A DNA stretch of 64,000 nucleotides, from the NCBI RefSeq assembly GCF_038404985.1, contig NZ_JBBKBA010000001.1, positions 1-64,000 of the forward strand. The letters are read 5' to 3'. Positions 63,486-64,000 of this stretch are shown here, piece by piece (within the stretch, counting starts at the first letter, position 1; each line of letters opens with the position of its first letter). The notes below the pieces were generated by a model, which searched no databases, was not told where the DNA came from, and was given only the letters and a program-made list of their open reading frames with translations. Source of the stretch: Ferrovibrio sp. MS7. Its GTDB lineage: Bacteria; Pseudomonadota; Alphaproteobacteria; Ferrovibrionales; Ferrovibrionaceae. Made by a program: the position numbers and the translations under genes.

Positions 63486-64000
63486 GTGACCATACTCGCC
63501 ATCCAGAGCCAGGTGATTCATGGCCATGTCGGCAACAGCGCCGCCATGCTGCCGCTGCAGCGCCAGGGTTTCGAGGTGCTGGCGATACCGACCGCCGTGC
63601 TGGCCTTCCATCCCGGCAAGCTTTATCCCGGCCAGAGCGGCCCCGCCCCGGTGCTGACCGAGCCGGCCGCCATCGATGCCTGGGCCGGGGCGCTGGCCAG
63701 CCTGCCGCATTGGGGCCGGCTAAAGGGTGGCATCACCGGCTGGCTCGGCCGCCCGGCCATCGCCGAGGCCGCCGCCCGCGCCATGCTGGCAGCCAAGGCG
63801 GCCAGCCCGCATTTCCATTGGCTCTGCGATCCCGTGCTGGGCGACAACGATACCGGCCTCTATGTCGATGCCGGCCTGGCGGCGATGCTGCGCGATGAGC
63901 TGCTGCCCCATGCTACCAGCGCTACGCCGAACCGCTTCGAGCTGGAATACCTCACCAACCAGCCGGCCCAGACACTGCCGGAAGCGCTGGCGGCGGTGGA
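63486..64000 (+). CDS. pdxY: Pyridoxal kinase, N-terminal part
   Basis: The gene is cut by the right window edge; about 171 codons are visible from a GTG start with GAGAAAG upstream. It opens VTILAIQSQVIHGHVGNSAA, the conserved PdxY start, and later shows CDPVLGDNDTGLYVD, the metal/phosphate region of ribokinase-like pyridoxal kinases. The enzyme phosphorylates pyridoxal in vitamin B6 salvage. It is divergent from the CitE-like gene. Confidence 0.92.
   Translation, partial: MTILAIQSQVIHGHVGNSAAMLPLQRQGFEVLAIPTAVLAFHPGKLYPGQSGPAPVLTEPAAIDAWAGALASLPHWGRLKGGITGWLGRPAIAEAAARAMLAAKAASPHFHWLCDPVLGDNDTGLYVDAGLAAMLRDELLPHATSATPNRFELEYLTNQPAQTLPEALAAV

Overview
The window is a GC-rich alphaproteobacterial chromosome segment, probably from a Rhodospirillales-like organism. 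The grounds are the fused CysNC, the cysG-DUF2849-cysI-DUF934-cysH order, the mesaconyl-CoA hydratase/CitE-like lyase pair beside sdhCDAB, and the CHASE2 cyclase/FecR association. No rRNA, tRNA, CRISPR array, transposase or phage gene was seen. All functions are read from sequence motifs and gene context; no database search was run.

Positions 1-30756 form a surface-polysaccharide locus. It makes nucleotide sugars (a truncated dTDP-glucose 4,6-dehydratase, gmd, manC, phosphomannomutase, a second Gmd-like enzyme, and fcl for GDP-L-fucose). It also holds a GtrA/GtrB-type lipid-linked sugar cassette with an FAD oxidoreductase and an SDR enzyme, a methyltransferase, a five-gene run of soluble glycosyltransferases (GT2, GT4, GT2, a GT4-GT2 fusion, GT4) and two GT-C-like membrane proteins. 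Export is by an ABC pair, wzm/wzt, in which Wzt carries a C-terminal glycan-binding module. Two sulfotransferases frame the export genes. One has a 21-residue-repeat coiled-coil tail. The other is fused to a domain that looks like the Wzt C-terminal module. No initiating sugar-phosphate transferase, Wzx, Wzy or outer-membrane Wza gene is visible.

Positions 30885-42120 hold an eleven-gene sulfur operon on the minus strand, transcribed cysG-DUF2849-cysI-DUF934-cysH-cysD-cysNC-sbp-cysT-cysW-cysA. It takes up sulfate, activates it to APS and PAPS, reduces it to sulfide and makes siroheme. CysH has the Fe-S cysteine pairs of APS reductases, so PAPS from the CysC domain is plausibly free for the neighbouring sulfotransferases. 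The two blocks together suggest a sulfated, ABC-exported polysaccharide.

Positions 42303-50819 contain a CHASE2 adenylate/guanylate cyclase divergent from a TPR/outer-membrane-barrel protein (SLAM-like) and a 1579-residue secreted FecR-domain protein with two copies of a roughly 620-residue unit. This is the best candidate in the window for an undescribed secretion/signalling module.

Positions 50885-64000 are mostly ordinary metabolism: a TetR-thioesterase-desaturase-DJ-1 operon with a palindromic operator candidate, a nitronate monooxygenase-like gene, zapE, a REP-like palindrome, a pentapeptide-repeat protein, sdhCDAB with a clear promoter, mesaconyl-CoA hydratase with a CitE-like malyl-CoA enzyme, and the start of pdxY, cut by the window end.
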